Source of the DNA: Lachnospiraceae bacterium UBA7086
Lineage (GTDB): Bacteria; Bacillota; Clostridia; Lachnospirales; Lachnospiraceae
Length of the DNA stretch: 64,000 nucleotides
Direction: 5' to 3'
NCBI GenBank assembly: GCA_002492525.1
Contig: DKZA01000039.1
Coordinates: 62,001 to 126,000, forward strand
Made by a program: the position numbers and the translations under genes. Numbering within the stretch: the stretch's first letter is position 1; the number at the start of each line of letters is the position of its first letter. The notes below the pieces were generated by a model that saw only the letters and a list, made by a program, of their open reading frames with translations, was not told the DNA's origin and ran no database searches. This document shows, piece by piece, positions 16,909-25,898 of the stretch.

Positions 16909-16924
16909 CTGAACCTCTTACCCA

Positions 16925-16947
16925 AACCGAGCTTCACTCGGTTTTTT
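16925..16947 (+). terminator. Hairpin with T-run in the gdpP leader, oriented plus
   Basis: AACCGAG (16925-16931) and CTCGGTT (16937-16943) with a T-run to 16947. No plus-strand gene precedes it, so it may stop antisense transcription into the rpsR region or simply be a leader hairpin of gdpP. Confidence 0.4.
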
Positions 16948-17035
16948 ATAGCTAATATTAACATAAGTATAGCATTTTTTGTAAGATACTGCCACATCAA
17001 TATATAGACCTTTTTCTTCCGAAAATGACAGGATA

Positions 17036-17073
17036 TTGAAAAGACCAATGGAAACAAGTCCATTGGTCTTCTT
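17036..17073 (-). terminator. Terminator of the rpsF-ssb-rpsR operon
   Basis: A perfect 12-bp stem (17041-17052 with 17059-17070) around a 6-base loop, 18 bases after the rpsR stop. On the minus strand TTTTC follows. Confidence 0.85.
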
Positions 17074-17087
17074 TGATCCAAAATTCT

Positions 17088-17348
17088 TTAATCCTGCACG
17101 TAAGGCATAAGTGCCAAATGTCTTGCACGCTTGATCGCTACGGTAAGCGCTCTCTGATGCTTTGCGCAGTTGCCGGTGATCCTTCTGGGAAGAATCTTAC
17201 CTCTCTCAGATACATATCTTTTGAGCTTGTTAGTATCTTTATAATCAATCACATTATCTTTACCGCAGAATACGCATACCTTTTTCCTCCTGCGCATCCC
17301 GCCCTTTTTCTTAGGGAAATCCGGCCTGTCTGTTTTATTAAATGCCAT
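17088..17348 (-). CDS. rpsR: 30S ribosomal protein S18
   Basis: An 86-residue S18 with CVFCGKDNVIDYKD, LKRYVSERGKILPRRITG and HQRALTVAIKRARHLALMPY. It binds S6 in the platform of the small subunit. AAGGAGGT before the ATG at 17348 decides the start over an in-frame upstream ATG. It is the last gene of the conserved rpsF-ssb-rpsR operon. Confidence 0.97.
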   Translation of the reverse strand: MAFNKTDRPDFPKKKGGMRRRKKVCVFCGKDNVIDYKDTNKLKRYVSERGKILPRRITGNCAKHQRALTVAIKRARHLALMPYVQD

Positions 17349-17365
17349 GATGTTTACCTCCTTCA

Positions 17366-17809
17366 TCAATTAAAAGGCAGTTCCTCGTCGATTCCATCCG
17401 GAATATTCATAAAGCCGTCGCCGGCTGCTGCAGGCGCCGGAGCAGGTCTTCCCGCAGGGGCAAATCCTCCATCGCCCCCAGAACTGTTCTTGCTTTCTGC
17501 GAACTCCTGATCCTCCACAACCACATCTGTTGTGTACACCTTGACACCATCCTTATTGGTATAACTGCCCGTCTGGATGCGCCCGGTAACCGCAATCTTC
17601 GTTCCTTTGTGAAGATATTTCTCTGCAAATTCTCCTGCTCTTCCAAATGCCACGCAGCCAATAAAATCTGCTGTCTGGTCATCATTATTACGATTGAATC
17701 TACGATCTACCGCCAATGTGTATCTGGCTATCGCCATTGCGTTTTCCCCCTGGGAATATCTCACCTCGGGGTCTCTTGTCAAACGTCCCATCAGTATAAC
17801 TTTGTTCAT
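17366..17809 (-). CDS. ssb: Single-stranded DNA-binding protein
   Basis: A 147-residue SSB with an N-terminal OB-fold (about 1-105; MNKVILMGRLTRDPEVRYS, FGRAGEFAEKYLHKG) and a Gly/Pro/Ala-rich tail ending in the acidic tip DEELPFN, which recruits repair and replication partners. It lies between rpsF and rpsR, the usual Firmicutes order, with short gaps on both sides. Confidence 0.97.
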   Translation of the reverse strand: MNKVILMGRLTRDPEVRYSQGENAMAIARYTLAVDRRFNRNNDDQTADFIGCVAFGRAGEFAEKYLHKGTKIAVTGRIQTGSYTNKDGVKVYTTDVVVEDQEFAESKNSSGGDGGFAPAGRPAPAPAAAGDGFMNIPDGIDEELPFN

Positions 17810-17821
17810 AAATACCTCTTT

Positions 17822-18112
17822 CTATTTCTCGTCCTGTCTAACGCACAAGTATCTGATGACGTTGTCCATAATACGGATACGGCTCTCAATCTCGACGGGA
17901 GCGGTACTCTCTGCCTCAAACTGAATAAAGTAATAGTAAGCCTCTTTCATCTTCTGTACTTCGTATGCGAGTCTTCTCTTACCCCAGTCGTCAACATTTG
18001 TGATCTGTCCGCCGAAACGCTCTACCAAAGCCTTTGCTTTCTCTAAGGTAGCAGCCCGCTCGTCATCTTCGATCTTTGCACTAACAACAACGGCTAACTC
18101 ATATTTGTTCAT
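17822..18112 (-). CDS. rpsF: 30S ribosomal protein S6
   Basis: A 96-residue S6 with NKYELAVVVSAKIED, VDDWGKRRLAYEVQKMKEAYY and RIMDNVIRYL. AAAAGGAGGT about 7 bases before the ATG at 18112 sets the start; the frame is open further upstream to 18181 but that part is the leader. First gene of rpsF-ssb-rpsR. The leader may carry the S6:S18-binding autoregulatory structure known in this operon. Confidence 0.96.
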   Translation of the reverse strand: MNKYELAVVVSAKIEDDERAATLEKAKALVERFGGQITNVDDWGKRRLAYEVQKMKEAYYYFIQFEAESTAPVEIESRIRIMDNVIRYLCVRQDEK

Positions 18113-18202
18113 GCTTCTTACCTCCTTTTGGTCTCTGGCCCCTCCCTTACGAAGGAGCAAGGATGTATGGCACTTGGCCAAATTAGTATATCACGGATAT
18201 TT

Positions 18203-18231
18203 ATAATATCATATGTGTTCACGAAGTGCAA
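18203..18231 (-). promoter_or_regulatory. Promoter of rpsF-ssb-rpsR
   Basis: On the minus strand TTGCAC (18226-18231) and TATTAT (18203-18208) with a 17-base spacer. The leader of about 85 bases (18113-18196) has inverted repeats (TTGGCC with GGCCA; CTCC with GGAG) that could form an S6:S18-responsive element; I could not confirm the family consensus. Confidence 0.7.
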
Positions 18232-18299
18232 GAGATTTACCCGCACTTTTTGAAACTTTACAAAAATACTGCTCTGGTATACCGCCGTAAGCTTTTCTG

Positions 18300-18488
18300 T
18301 CAGTTCTCCTCCGGCCGGATAATCTCTCTGACATTCTTTTCCGCCTGCGGACGCGGGATCATAATCTGATGACCACACCCTCTGCATTTCAAGCGAAAAT
18401 CAGCCCCGATACGCAGGACTTCCCACTCCTTGGAACCACAGGGATGCTGTTTTTTCAATTTCAGAATATCTCCAACCTGTATGTCCAT
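18300..18488 (-). CDS. DUF951 domain protein
   Basis: A 62-residue protein with the full DUF951 signature: DIQVGDILKLKKQHPCGSKEW, then VLRIGADFRLKCRGCGHQI and MIPR. The cysteines and histidine suggest a small zinc-binding fold. Function is unknown, though the family is widespread in Firmicutes, often near ychF, rpsF or mscS genes. Here it lies 31 bases after the sirtuin gene and upstream of the rpsF promoter. Confidence 0.88.
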   Translation of the reverse strand: MDIQVGDILKLKKQHPCGSKEWEVLRIGADFRLKCRGCGHQIMIPRPQAEKNVREIIRPEEN

Positions 18489-18519
18489 ATCTGCCCTCTT
18501 TATCTACACTTCAAACATG

Positions 18520-19245
18520 TTAATCAAGTTGGGAGAAAATCTCCCCAATGCTGCCCTGCACCACCAGATCCGCAATGGAATCCCTGGCAGTCGGCGTCTT
18601 GTTGACAAGAACCAGCTTATTGCCATTATAATAGTCCAAAAGTCCTGCCGCCGGATAGACTGCCAGAGAAGTACCTCCCACAATCAATACATCCGCCTCA
18701 CTAATACAGCGTATAGCGTCTGACAGTGTTTTCTGGTTCAAGCCTTCCTCATAAAGAACAACGTCAGGTTTAATGCTGCCGCCGCAGGTACAGACAGGCA
18801 CCCCCTCAGAATGGAGCACAAACTCCGCATCATAAGATTTTCCACAGGACTCGCAGTAATTGCGAAGCACGGAGCCATGCAGTTCCAGTACCACCTTACT
18901 CCCTGCCGCCTGATGCAGTCCGTCAATATTCTGTGTCACTACCGCCTTAAGCTTTCCTTCCTGCTCCCACTGTGCCAGTTTCAAATGCGCCGCGTTGGGC
19001 TTCGCATCAAGGCAGAGCATCTTTGCCCGGTAGAAACGATAGAATTCCTCCGGATTTCTCCGATAGAAAGTGTGGCTTAAGATTGTCTCCGGCGGATAAT
19101 CATACTGTTGATTATACAGACCATCCACGCTGCGGAAATCCGGAATACCACTTTCCGTAGACACGCCTGCGCCACCGAAAAAAACGATATTATCGGTATT
19201 CTTTATCCACTCATTAAGCTGCTCTATCTGTTTAGACTGTTCCAT
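18520..19245 (-). CDS. cobB: NAD-dependent protein deacylase, sirtuin family
   Basis: A 241-residue Sir2 protein. It has the NAD-binding GAGVSTESGIPDFRS, TQNIDGLHQAAG, the catalytic His in ELHGSVLRN, four zinc cysteines (CESC and CTCGG) and IKPDVVLYEE. It removes acyl groups from lysines using NAD+. It starts 4 bases after the leuA stop region, so it is probably co-transcribed with leuA. Confidence 0.94.
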   Translation of the reverse strand: MEQSKQIEQLNEWIKNTDNIVFFGGAGVSTESGIPDFRSVDGLYNQQYDYPPETILSHTFYRRNPEEFYRFYRAKMLCLDAKPNAAHLKLAQWEQEGKLKAVVTQNIDGLHQAAGSKVVLELHGSVLRNYCESCGKSYDAEFVLHSEGVPVCTCGGSIKPDVVLYEEGLNQKTLSDAIRCISEADVLIVGGTSLAVYPAAGLLDYYNGNKLVLVNKTPTARDSIADLVVQGSIGEIFSQLD

Positions 19246-19249
19246 ATGA

Positions 19250-20932
19250 TCACCTTCTTTCTCCTAATCCAAGGCGGTTGACTGCCGAGAAAATCGCTCG
19301 CACGGAAGCTCTTGTAATATTGGAGCTGACGCCCACGCCATAGGTCACACTGCCGTTATCCGCATCGAGCAGGTGAATGTAAGCCGCCGCCTGAGAATTG
19401 GATCCGCTCTGCAATGCATGTTCCTCATAATCCAATATCTTAATATTGATATCAAGCTCTTCCTGAAGTCCCCGTTTCACGGCATCAATAGGACCATTCC
19501 CCACCGCGTCAAAAGACTTTTCTACGCCTGCATTTGTATAGATCACTGTTACTTTGGTGTCAAACTCTGACTCCGTCTCCTCACTCAGGTCATCCACTCG
19601 TAATCTGCGGAAATGAATAGGTTCTTTTTTCATCAGATACTCATCCCGGAAGCTTGCCATGATCTGATCCGGCGACACCTCACCCTGCTGCTCCGAAATT
19701 TTCTGAATTACATTGGCAAACTCTTTATGCATACCCTTAGGCAGCTTAAATCCAAAATACGTATCCATAATAAAGGCAACCCCGCCCTTACCGGACTGGG
19801 AATTGATACGCACGATAGGCTCATACTCCCTGCCGATATCCGCCGGATCTATGGGCAGATAAGGTACTTCCCATACGTCGCTTCCCCGCTCCTTCAATGC
19901 CTTTACCCCCTTGTTGATGGCATCCTGATGAGAGCCGGAGAACGCGGTAAATACCAATTTCCCTGCATAAGGATGTCTGGGATGAACCGGAATCTTGCAA
20001 CATCTCTCATAAATCTCTATGCTCTCGTTTACATGCTCAATCGCAAGCTGGGGATCGATTCCCTGAGAAAACATATTGTATGCAATATTTAAGATATCCA
20101 CATTACCGGTTCTCTCCCCATTACCAAATAATGTGCCCTCCACGCGGTCTGCGCCGGCTAACAGCGCCAACTCTGCACTGGCCACGCCCGTTCCCCTGTC
20201 ATTGTGAGGATGTACGCTCAAAATAATACTCTCCCTGTCCTCAAAATGCTTATTCATCCATTCAATCCTGTCCGCAAAAACATTAGGCGTGGTCATTTCC
20301 ACGGTAGAAGGAAGATTGATGATCATTGGGTTATCCCTGGTCGGCCCCCACTCTCTCTGCACTGCCGTACAAATTTCCAGAGCATAGTCAAGTTCCGTTC
20401 CTGTAAAACTCTCCGGAGAATACTCTAAGATAATCTTGCCGGGGAATTTCTCGGCATGTCTCTTAACCATCTTTGTCCCCTCAACGGCAATATTAATGAT
20501 CTCCTCCCGATTCATATGAAAGACCACGTCTCTTTGTAAAGTAGAAGTGGAATTATAAATATGCACGATTGCCTGCTTACATCCTTCAATAGACTCAAAC
20601 GTCCGCTCCACCAGTTCCTCCCTGCACTGTGTCAGAACCTGCACCACCACATCATCGGGAATCAGTCTGCGGTCTACCAGCTGACGCAGAAAATCAAATT
20701 CTATCTGGCTGGCTGCCGGAAATCCAATCTCTATCTCCTTAAAACCCAGCTTGATTAGATAATTAAAAAACTCTATTTTCTCAGAAACGATCATAGGATC
20801 TATCAAAGCCTGATTACCATCCCGCAAATCCACGCTGCACCAGATCGGCGCTTTCTCTATCTGTTTATTCGGCCACTCTCTCTCTGGATAATCCTCCACC
20901 GGGTTCCTATGATACCTTTTATAGTTTAACAT
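19250..20932 (-). CDS. leuA: 2-Isopropylmalate synthase, long (fungal/actinobacterial) type
   Basis: A 560-residue enzyme with the HMGL barrel (APIWCSVDLRDGNQALIDP; metal-binding SVHPHNDRG) and a C-terminal leucine-feedback domain (about 430-560, with GNGPIDAVKRGL). The N-terminal MLNYKRYHRNP and length mark the class related to yeast and mycobacterial enzymes. It condenses acetyl-CoA and ketoisovalerate in leucine synthesis. leuB, leuC and leuD are not nearby. It is separated from HPr by a terminator and no T-box leader is visible in the 65-base gap. Confidence 0.94.
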   Translation of the reverse strand: MLNYKRYHRNPVEDYPEREWPNKQIEKAPIWCSVDLRDGNQALIDPMIVSEKIEFFNYLIKLGFKEIEIGFPAASQIEFDFLRQLVDRRLIPDDVVVQVLTQCREELVERTFESIEGCKQAIVHIYNSTSTLQRDVVFHMNREEIINIAVEGTKMVKRHAEKFPGKIILEYSPESFTGTELDYALEICTAVQREWGPTRDNPMIINLPSTVEMTTPNVFADRIEWMNKHFEDRESIILSVHPHNDRGTGVASAELALLAGADRVEGTLFGNGERTGNVDILNIAYNMFSQGIDPQLAIEHVNESIEIYERCCKIPVHPRHPYAGKLVFTAFSGSHQDAINKGVKALKERGSDVWEVPYLPIDPADIGREYEPIVRINSQSGKGGVAFIMDTYFGFKLPKGMHKEFANVIQKISEQQGEVSPDQIMASFRDEYLMKKEPIHFRRLRVDDLSEETESEFDTKVTVIYTNAGVEKSFDAVGNGPIDAVKRGLQEELDINIKILDYEEHALQSGSNSQAAAYIHLLDADNGSVTYGVGVSSNITRASVRAIFSAVNRLGLGERR

Positions 20933-20950
20933 CTTCGCTCCTCCTTGCTA

Positions 20951-20984
20951 TAAAAAATAAAGACCCATTGAATACAACGGGTCT
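20951..20984 (-). terminator. Terminator between the HPr gene and leuA
   Basis: On the minus strand AGACCC...GGGTCT (20961-20984, extended by GTTG/CAAT) is followed by TTATTTTTTA. It lies 13 bases after the HPr stop. Confidence 0.8.
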
Positions 20985-20997
20985 CAATAAAACAGCG

Positions 20998-21261
20998 TTA
21001 CTCTCCGAGTCCGCTCTCAATCGCACCAACCAGTGCCTTAAGAGCCTCCTCCTCATCTTCGCCATCACATACAAACTCGATCTCATCGCCACACTTGACA
21101 CATGCTCCCAGCACACTCAAAACACTCTTGGCGTTCGCCGTATTCTCACGAAACGTAAAAGTTATTAAAGATTTGAACTGCATCGCTTCCTTACATAGGA
21201 TGCCTGCCGGTCTCAAATGTAGCCCTGTCGGGTTTTTGATGACTACCTTTTGGCTTACCAT
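20998..21261 (-). CDS. ptsH: HPr-family phosphocarrier protein
   Basis: An 87-residue protein with the HPr active site NPTGLHLRPAG (phosphorylated His) and the regulatory serine region ANAKSVLSVLGA. HPr passes phosphate from enzyme I to sugar-specific IIA proteins and, when serine-phosphorylated, acts with CcpA. No ptsI is adjacent, so it could instead be a second, regulatory HPr-like protein. GGAGG before the ATG at 21261 decides the start. Strong promoter upstream and terminator downstream make it monocistronic. Confidence 0.9.
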   Translation of the reverse strand: MVSQKVVIKNPTGLHLRPAGILCKEAMQFKSLITFTFRENTANAKSVLSVLGACVKCGDEIEFVCDGEDEEEALKALVGAIESGLGE

Positions 21262-21319
21262 ACCCTTTTCCTCCAACTTATATTCCAATTGCTAACCCCA
21301 CGTTCACAATCTAACACTT

Positions 21320-21348
21320 ACTATAACATTTTTTTGAAACTATCACAA
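21320..21348 (-). promoter_or_regulatory. Promoter of the HPr gene
   Basis: On the minus strand TTGTGA (21343-21348) and TATAGT (21320-21325), 17-base spacer, with extended -10 TGT. It begins just after the glmM stop codon. Confidence 0.75.
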
Positions 21349-21351
21349 GTC

Positions 21352-22701
21352 CTACAACATAATATTCTGGATAAGTTCTGCAAGTTTACGAGCCTCCTGC
21401 TCAATCATCTTCTGATCTTTACCCTCAATCATGACTCTGACAAGAGGTTCCGTACCGGACGGCCTGATAAGCACGCGGCCTTCTCCCGCAAACTTCTTAT
21501 TTAACACTTCAATAGCCTCCGCGATCTCCGGATAATCCATATATTTCTCTTTCTTATGATTAGGCACTTTGGCGTTCACAAGCGCCTGCGGCATCACTTC
21601 CATGACCGTCTTAAGTTCCGAAAGAGGCTTGCCCGTTTCCACAAGCACCTGCAAAAGATGCAGGGCACTGAGGAGGCCGTCCCCCGTGGTGTTCTCATCC
21701 AGGAAAATGACGTGTCCAGACTGTTCCCCGCCAAGACTTGCTCCGATCTCCTTCATACGCTCCAGCACATATCTGTCGCCTACTTTGGTCTGCTCCATAT
21801 GAATCCCATTATTCTTACCCATCAGGAAGAAACCAAGATTACTCATGACCGTAGCCACAATCGTATCCTTATTGAGTTTCCCCTGTGCCTTCATATGAAT
21901 ACCGACAATAGACATAATCTGATCGCCGTCCACAATATTGCCAAGCTCATCCACCGCTAATAGTCTGTCTGCATCCCCGTCAAAGGCCAAACCGATATTT
22001 GCTTTCTCAAAGACTACCCTCGCCTGCAATTCCTCCATATGCGTAGAACCACAGTTGGCATTAATATTCGTGCCGTCCGGATTATTATGGATTGCCACTA
22101 CCTCTGCACCCAACTCCTTCATGGTCTCCACGGAAGTATAAAATGCCGCCCCTTCCGCACAGTCCAACACGATCTTTAAGCCCCGCAGGTCTACATTGAC
22201 CGCCTTCATCGCATGGTTGATATACTCTTCCCTGGCATCGGTGCGGTACTTAATCTTACCTACGCTTGCCCCGGTAGGGAACTTAACCCCTTTCATATCA
22301 GTCTTTATTAATTCCTCAATCTCGTCTTCCAGAGAATCCGGCAGCTTATAACCATTGCCGTCAAAGAACTTAATCCCATTAAATTCCACCGTATTATGGG
22401 ATGCGGAAATAACCACACCAGCATCCACTTTATACTTTCTGGTGAGATACGCCACCGCCGGTGTCGGCAGCACACCCACATAGACTGCGTTTGCCCCCAC
22501 GGAACACACACCTGCCATCAACGCATTGGCCAGCATATCTCCGGATATTCTGGTGTCACACCCTACCATAATCGTGGGTTTATGCTCATTTTCTTTCGTT
22601 AGGACATAGGCGCCTGCCTGCCCCAGCTGCATGGCCAGCTGCGGTGACAACTCCTCGTTTGCTACTCCACGGACTCCATCAGTACCAAATAATCTGCTCA
22701 T
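21352..22701 (-). CDS. glmM: Phosphoglucosamine mutase
   Basis: A 449-residue enzyme: RLFGTDGVRGVAN at the start, the phosphoserine loop VISASHN, the metal loop AFDGDADR and the C-terminal phosphate-binding RPSGTEPLVRVM. It converts glucosamine 6-phosphate to glucosamine 1-phosphate for UDP-GlcNAc and wall synthesis. It follows cdaA and cdaR, the conserved cdaA-cdaR-glmM module; in Firmicutes GlmM physically inhibits CdaA. Confidence 0.97.
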   Translation of the reverse strand: MSRLFGTDGVRGVANEELSPQLAMQLGQAGAYVLTKENEHKPTIMVGCDTRISGDMLANALMAGVCSVGANAVYVGVLPTPAVAYLTRKYKVDAGVVISASHNTVEFNGIKFFDGNGYKLPDSLEDEIEELIKTDMKGVKFPTGASVGKIKYRTDAREEYINHAMKAVNVDLRGLKIVLDCAEGAAFYTSVETMKELGAEVVAIHNNPDGTNINANCGSTHMEELQARVVFEKANIGLAFDGDADRLLAVDELGNIVDGDQIMSIVGIHMKAQGKLNKDTIVATVMSNLGFFLMGKNNGIHMEQTKVGDRYVLERMKEIGASLGGEQSGHVIFLDENTTGDGLLSALHLLQVLVETGKPLSELKTVMEVMPQALVNAKVPNHKKEKYMDYPEIAEAIEVLNKKFAGEGRVLIRPSGTEPLVRVMIEGKDQKMIEQEARKLAELIQNIML

Positions 22702-22751
22702 TCTTTTGATTCCTTTCTTAGTTCATATCAATAGCGCATATATAAAGCGAA

Positions 22752-24032
22752 TTAATTTTTCGCTATAATATGCACACGAACTTCCGTATTATCGCGCTGC
22801 CTGACAGTATCATTGGCCAGGATAGCATTGACCGGAATCCAATAGCTTCCTTCCGTCAATTCCATCATTCCTTCGTCTTCCATCCATGAGTCAAGGTCTA
22901 TCATAGCCGTGACATCTGCCGCTGTGACTGCCTCCAGATTAGATGCAAGACCCACCAGCATGATACTACATTCATTCTCCGGCTCCGTAATGACTGCCTC
23001 AAAATCCTCCGGCAGTCCCAGGAATACAATATTATTCACCGGAACCCGTACGCTCCGCTGCGTCTCCTGCTCTATATACGCCGTAACCTCTATTTGTCCG
23101 TCAAATTCTTTATCCGCCAGTATAATCCCCTCTGGGAGATACTCCTGCAGATCAACCGGCACCGTAACATTTTCTGTCGCACCGGTGACATCCACGATAC
23201 CTTCCGGTATCTCAATAGCATTAACATGCTCCAGCGTCTGGCTTTTGCCCGCTATCTGGATAACGTTTCTCGTATATCCAGTCTCACCTGTGAACTGATA
23301 TCCATCCGCCACAACACCTGTCACGGCACAAGTCAGCGGTATTTCCTTGACCTGAAGAATCTCCACATTGACACGCACTTTAGAAATACTCTTTTCAATA
23401 TTGGCCGCCTTAATCTCCTTGCCTTCCTCATCGTAAAGACGGATATCGGCATCCGTATTGATATTACTGTTAAACCCGGAGATATTCACTTCCGCCTGCG
23501 CCTTGCTGACCTGGGAAATGATTGACTCCGGACCGGATATCCTAAGCAGATTCTGATCCGTCGTGACATCCCCTATCATATAGCCATCCTTGACTTCGCC
23601 GACGGTACTCGGACGAAGCGGCAAAGACCTGGTCTGCTTCTCTTCAATGCTCAGTTTTACACTGTCAATATTACCTTTTATGCCATCCAGTTTGTCATTA
23701 TATTTATTGATGGAAAGTTTAATGGGAATCGTATCCACACTGGTCAGATCGTTCACATCCGCAACTGCCACCACATTACTCTTATCCAGTGCATCAATAA
23801 CGGAACGCGGCGCCGATATGGTAACCACATCTATCGTATCTGTTCCATCCAGTATCTCATACACCTGTCCCTTGTCCGTGATCAGATTGGCATTTCTGAT
23901 TGTGACCGGCACATCCGATACCCTGAAAGCCACCACCGGATCGTTAATATTGGTCACGACAAGCCACAGTCCGGCCGCACACAGGAAAGAGGCTATCTTG
24001 AGTCCCCAGTTTTTGGTGATCTTATTCTTCAT
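22752..24032 (-). CDS. cdaR: YbbR-domain regulator of the diadenylate cyclase
   Basis: A 426-residue protein with one N-terminal membrane helix (about 10-28) and about four extracellular YbbR repeats; repeated PSTVGEV/ PVTIRN/ VPVNNI-like strands are visible. It binds and modulates CdaA in the membrane. The ORF is open to 24149, but the ATG at 24032, giving an 11-base overlap with cdaA, has the family start MKNKITKNWGLKIASF. A GGCAGG site precedes it. Confidence 0.9.
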   Translation of the reverse strand: MKNKITKNWGLKIASFLCAAGLWLVVTNINDPVVAFRVSDVPVTIRNANLITDKGQVYEILDGTDTIDVVTISAPRSVIDALDKSNVVAVADVNDLTSVDTIPIKLSINKYNDKLDGIKGNIDSVKLSIEEKQTRSLPLRPSTVGEVKDGYMIGDVTTDQNLLRISGPESIISQVSKAQAEVNISGFNSNINTDADIRLYDEEGKEIKAANIEKSISKVRVNVEILQVKEIPLTCAVTGVVADGYQFTGETGYTRNVIQIAGKSQTLEHVNAIEIPEGIVDVTGATENVTVPVDLQEYLPEGIILADKEFDGQIEVTAYIEQETQRSVRVPVNNIVFLGLPEDFEAVITEPENECSIMLVGLASNLEAVTAADVTAMIDLDSWMEDEGMMELTEGSYWIPVNAILANDTVRQRDNTEVRVHIIAKN

Positions 24033-24897
24033 TCCCGGACCTGCCTTTCCAGAGTTTACGCTTCTTCTCCTCCATCGGTTTATCTTGAATATCCGACAGC
24101 CTTGCGCGCAGTCTCTCCGCATCCAGCCCTCTTTCCAACTGCCCGCCATAAGCTACGCTGATCTTACCGGTCTCTTCGGACACGATCACGGTCAGAGAAT
24201 CCGTCACTTCCGAAATACCGACCCCAGCTCTGTGTCTGGTCCCTAAATCCTTGCTGAGTGCCATATTATCCGATAAAGGCAGATAACAGGTGGCAGAAAT
24301 AACTCTGTTGCCTCTCACGATCACAGCACCATCATGCAAAGGCGTATTATGTTCAAAAATATTGATGAGAAGCTGGCTCGAAATAATACCGTCCACATCA
24401 ATGCCCGTTCTCTCATACTCTCTTAGCGGCTGCTCATGTTCGATCACAATCAATGCGCCCGTCTTCGCCTTGCCCATCTCCACAGACGCTTTAACAATCT
24501 CGTTGATCGTACGGTCAGAGAAACGGCCGTCAGTCCGTTTTCCGGAATCCAACAGCGATGAGAAAATATTCTTGCGTCCCAGTTCCTCCAGCGCCGCCCG
24601 AAGTTCCGGCTGCAAAACCACAATAAACGCGGTCACACAGACACTGAAAATATTGGGCACGATCCAAAGGATCGTATTCATCTTAAACATTCCCGCAATC
24701 AGAACAAATACTAAAATCAGAATGACACCTTTTAACAATGCCCACGCTCTGGTATTTTTAATCCAGAGTAAAATATGATAAGCCACAAAAGTCAAAATAA
24801 TAATTTCTGCTACGTCGTTCCAATGAATTGTGGGCATATGCAGGTTGGAAAGATATGGCCCAATCCACTTATTCAGTTGTTCCATTCCTTCTTTCAC
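24022..24897 (-). CDS. cdaA: Diadenylate cyclase CdaA
   Basis: A 291-residue membrane enzyme: three membrane helices (about 30-95) and a DAC domain (about 100-260) with the catalytic motifs HDGAVIVRG and TRHRAGVGISE. It makes the second messenger c-di-AMP from two ATP. The start may be the GTG at 24897 (AGAGG nearby) or the ATG at 24885; the sequence does not decide. It is upstream of cdaR and glmM; gdpP, which degrades the product, is 5 kb away. Confidence 0.95.
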   Translation of the reverse strand: MKEGMEQLNKWIGPYLSNLHMPTIHWNDVAEIIILTFVAYHILLWIKNTRAWALLKGVILILVFVLIAGMFKMNTILWIVPNIFSVCVTAFIVVLQPELRAALEELGRKNIFSSLLDSGKRTDGRFSDRTINEIVKASVEMGKAKTGALIVIEHEQPLREYERTGIDVDGIISSQLLINIFEHNTPLHDGAVIVRGNRVISATCYLPLSDNMALSKDLGTRHRAGVGISEVTDSLTVIVSEETGKISVAYGGQLERGLDAERLRARLSDIQDKPMEEKKRKLWKGRSGNEE

Positions 24898-24911
24898 CTA
24901 CCTCTAATGCT

Positions 24912-25886
24912 TTATGATTCGTGTGTGCTCCTCGTCCTTGAAACCGGCTTTGCATTTCTTTGTGTATTAATCTGTTTAACCTTTTTCTCCGCCCTTGCCA
25001 CAGTCACCTTGGGCACAGCTTTCACGTAATAATAATACTCGTCATCTTCAAACTGTACCTTTTCCGTCCGGCTGTAATCCACATTGAACACAAAGAACTG
25101 CAGCACAAGCACCAGCAGGAAGGATATGACTGTTCCCAGGATCACACCAAAAAGCGCAACATTTGTATCAAACATCAGATCACCCAAAAGCAGTACCATA
25201 ATATTCACTACAGCACCTGCCGTCATGGCGATCGTCCATGCATAATCAATACTCAGTCTTCTGATAATATATACCAAAATCACGGTAATACCAAAGGCCG
25301 CAATCGTTATGACCATCTCCCTGTTTGCAAGAAGGCCGTCTATAATAAACTTAATCTTTGCCGTTGTCTCCTCGTCTGCCATGGATGCAATTACAGTTGT
25401 ATTCTGCACCACATAATGAAGCATATAATAAACCATCACACCGCAGGCCACAGAAACTGCCGATGCCGGCGTTCCGATCAATCCCATGGAAAGGGGTATC
25501 ACATAAGGAATCTTCATCAGAAAGCAGATCGGCAAAAGCACAATCACCACTGTATCTTTCGGAGAAAACCGTAAATACAGCAAAAACATCAATAAAAACC
25601 CAATCCCCAGTATTACCGCCGTCTCCAGATTAAAACGGTAAAGATGAAGCATGGTAAACGCCGCCGCCACTACAACAATAAAATTCATAGGCATAAAAGA
25701 GCACATAAGGGAGACGATCAACACCACTGTCAGTCTGTCAATACTCTCCATGTATCCCAGCCGGGAATTAATCACAAGAAGCGTTACAAGCGCCAATAAA
25801 AATTTTAAAAGCGGTGTGATATACACTTCATATTTACTGTATATTGCCATCAAAATCTGTTTTGCAACAAGTAAGCTAGTCATCAT
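24912..25886 (-). CDS. Polytopic membrane protein of unknown function
   Basis: A 324-residue protein with about eight hydrophobic segments between residues 15 and 270 and a basic cytoplasmic tail (about 285-324, rich in Lys/Arg). There is no recognisable transporter signature; motifs such as YVIPLSMGLIGTPASAVSVACG look permease-like. I do not recognise the family. AAAGGATAA precedes the ATG. It lies 14 bases upstream of cdaA and downstream of another small membrane protein, so it is probably co-transcribed with the c-di-AMP module; a role in wall or osmotic homeostasis is a guess. Confidence 0.7.
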   Translation of the reverse strand: MMTSLLVAKQILMAIYSKYEVYITPLLKFLLALVTLLVINSRLGYMESIDRLTVVLIVSLMCSFMPMNFIVVVAAAFTMLHLYRFNLETAVILGIGFLLMFLLYLRFSPKDTVVIVLLPICFLMKIPYVIPLSMGLIGTPASAVSVACGVMVYYMLHYVVQNTTVIASMADEETTAKIKFIIDGLLANREMVITIAAFGITVILVYIIRRLSIDYAWTIAMTAGAVVNIMVLLLGDLMFDTNVALFGVILGTVISFLLVLVLQFFVFNVDYSRTEKVQFEDDEYYYYVKAVPKVTVARAEKKVKQINTQRNAKPVSRTRSTHES

Positions 25887-25898
25887 TTATCCTTTCAG

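Noticed and set aside
18113..18202. Firm assignment of the rpsF leader as an S6:S18 riboregulator
   Set aside because: Inverted repeats are present, but I could not see the diagnostic loop, so it is only mentioned with the promoter.
20933..20997. T-box or leucine leader upstream of leuA
   Set aside because: The gap is only 65 bases and is fully explained by the HPr terminator and the leuA ribosome site.
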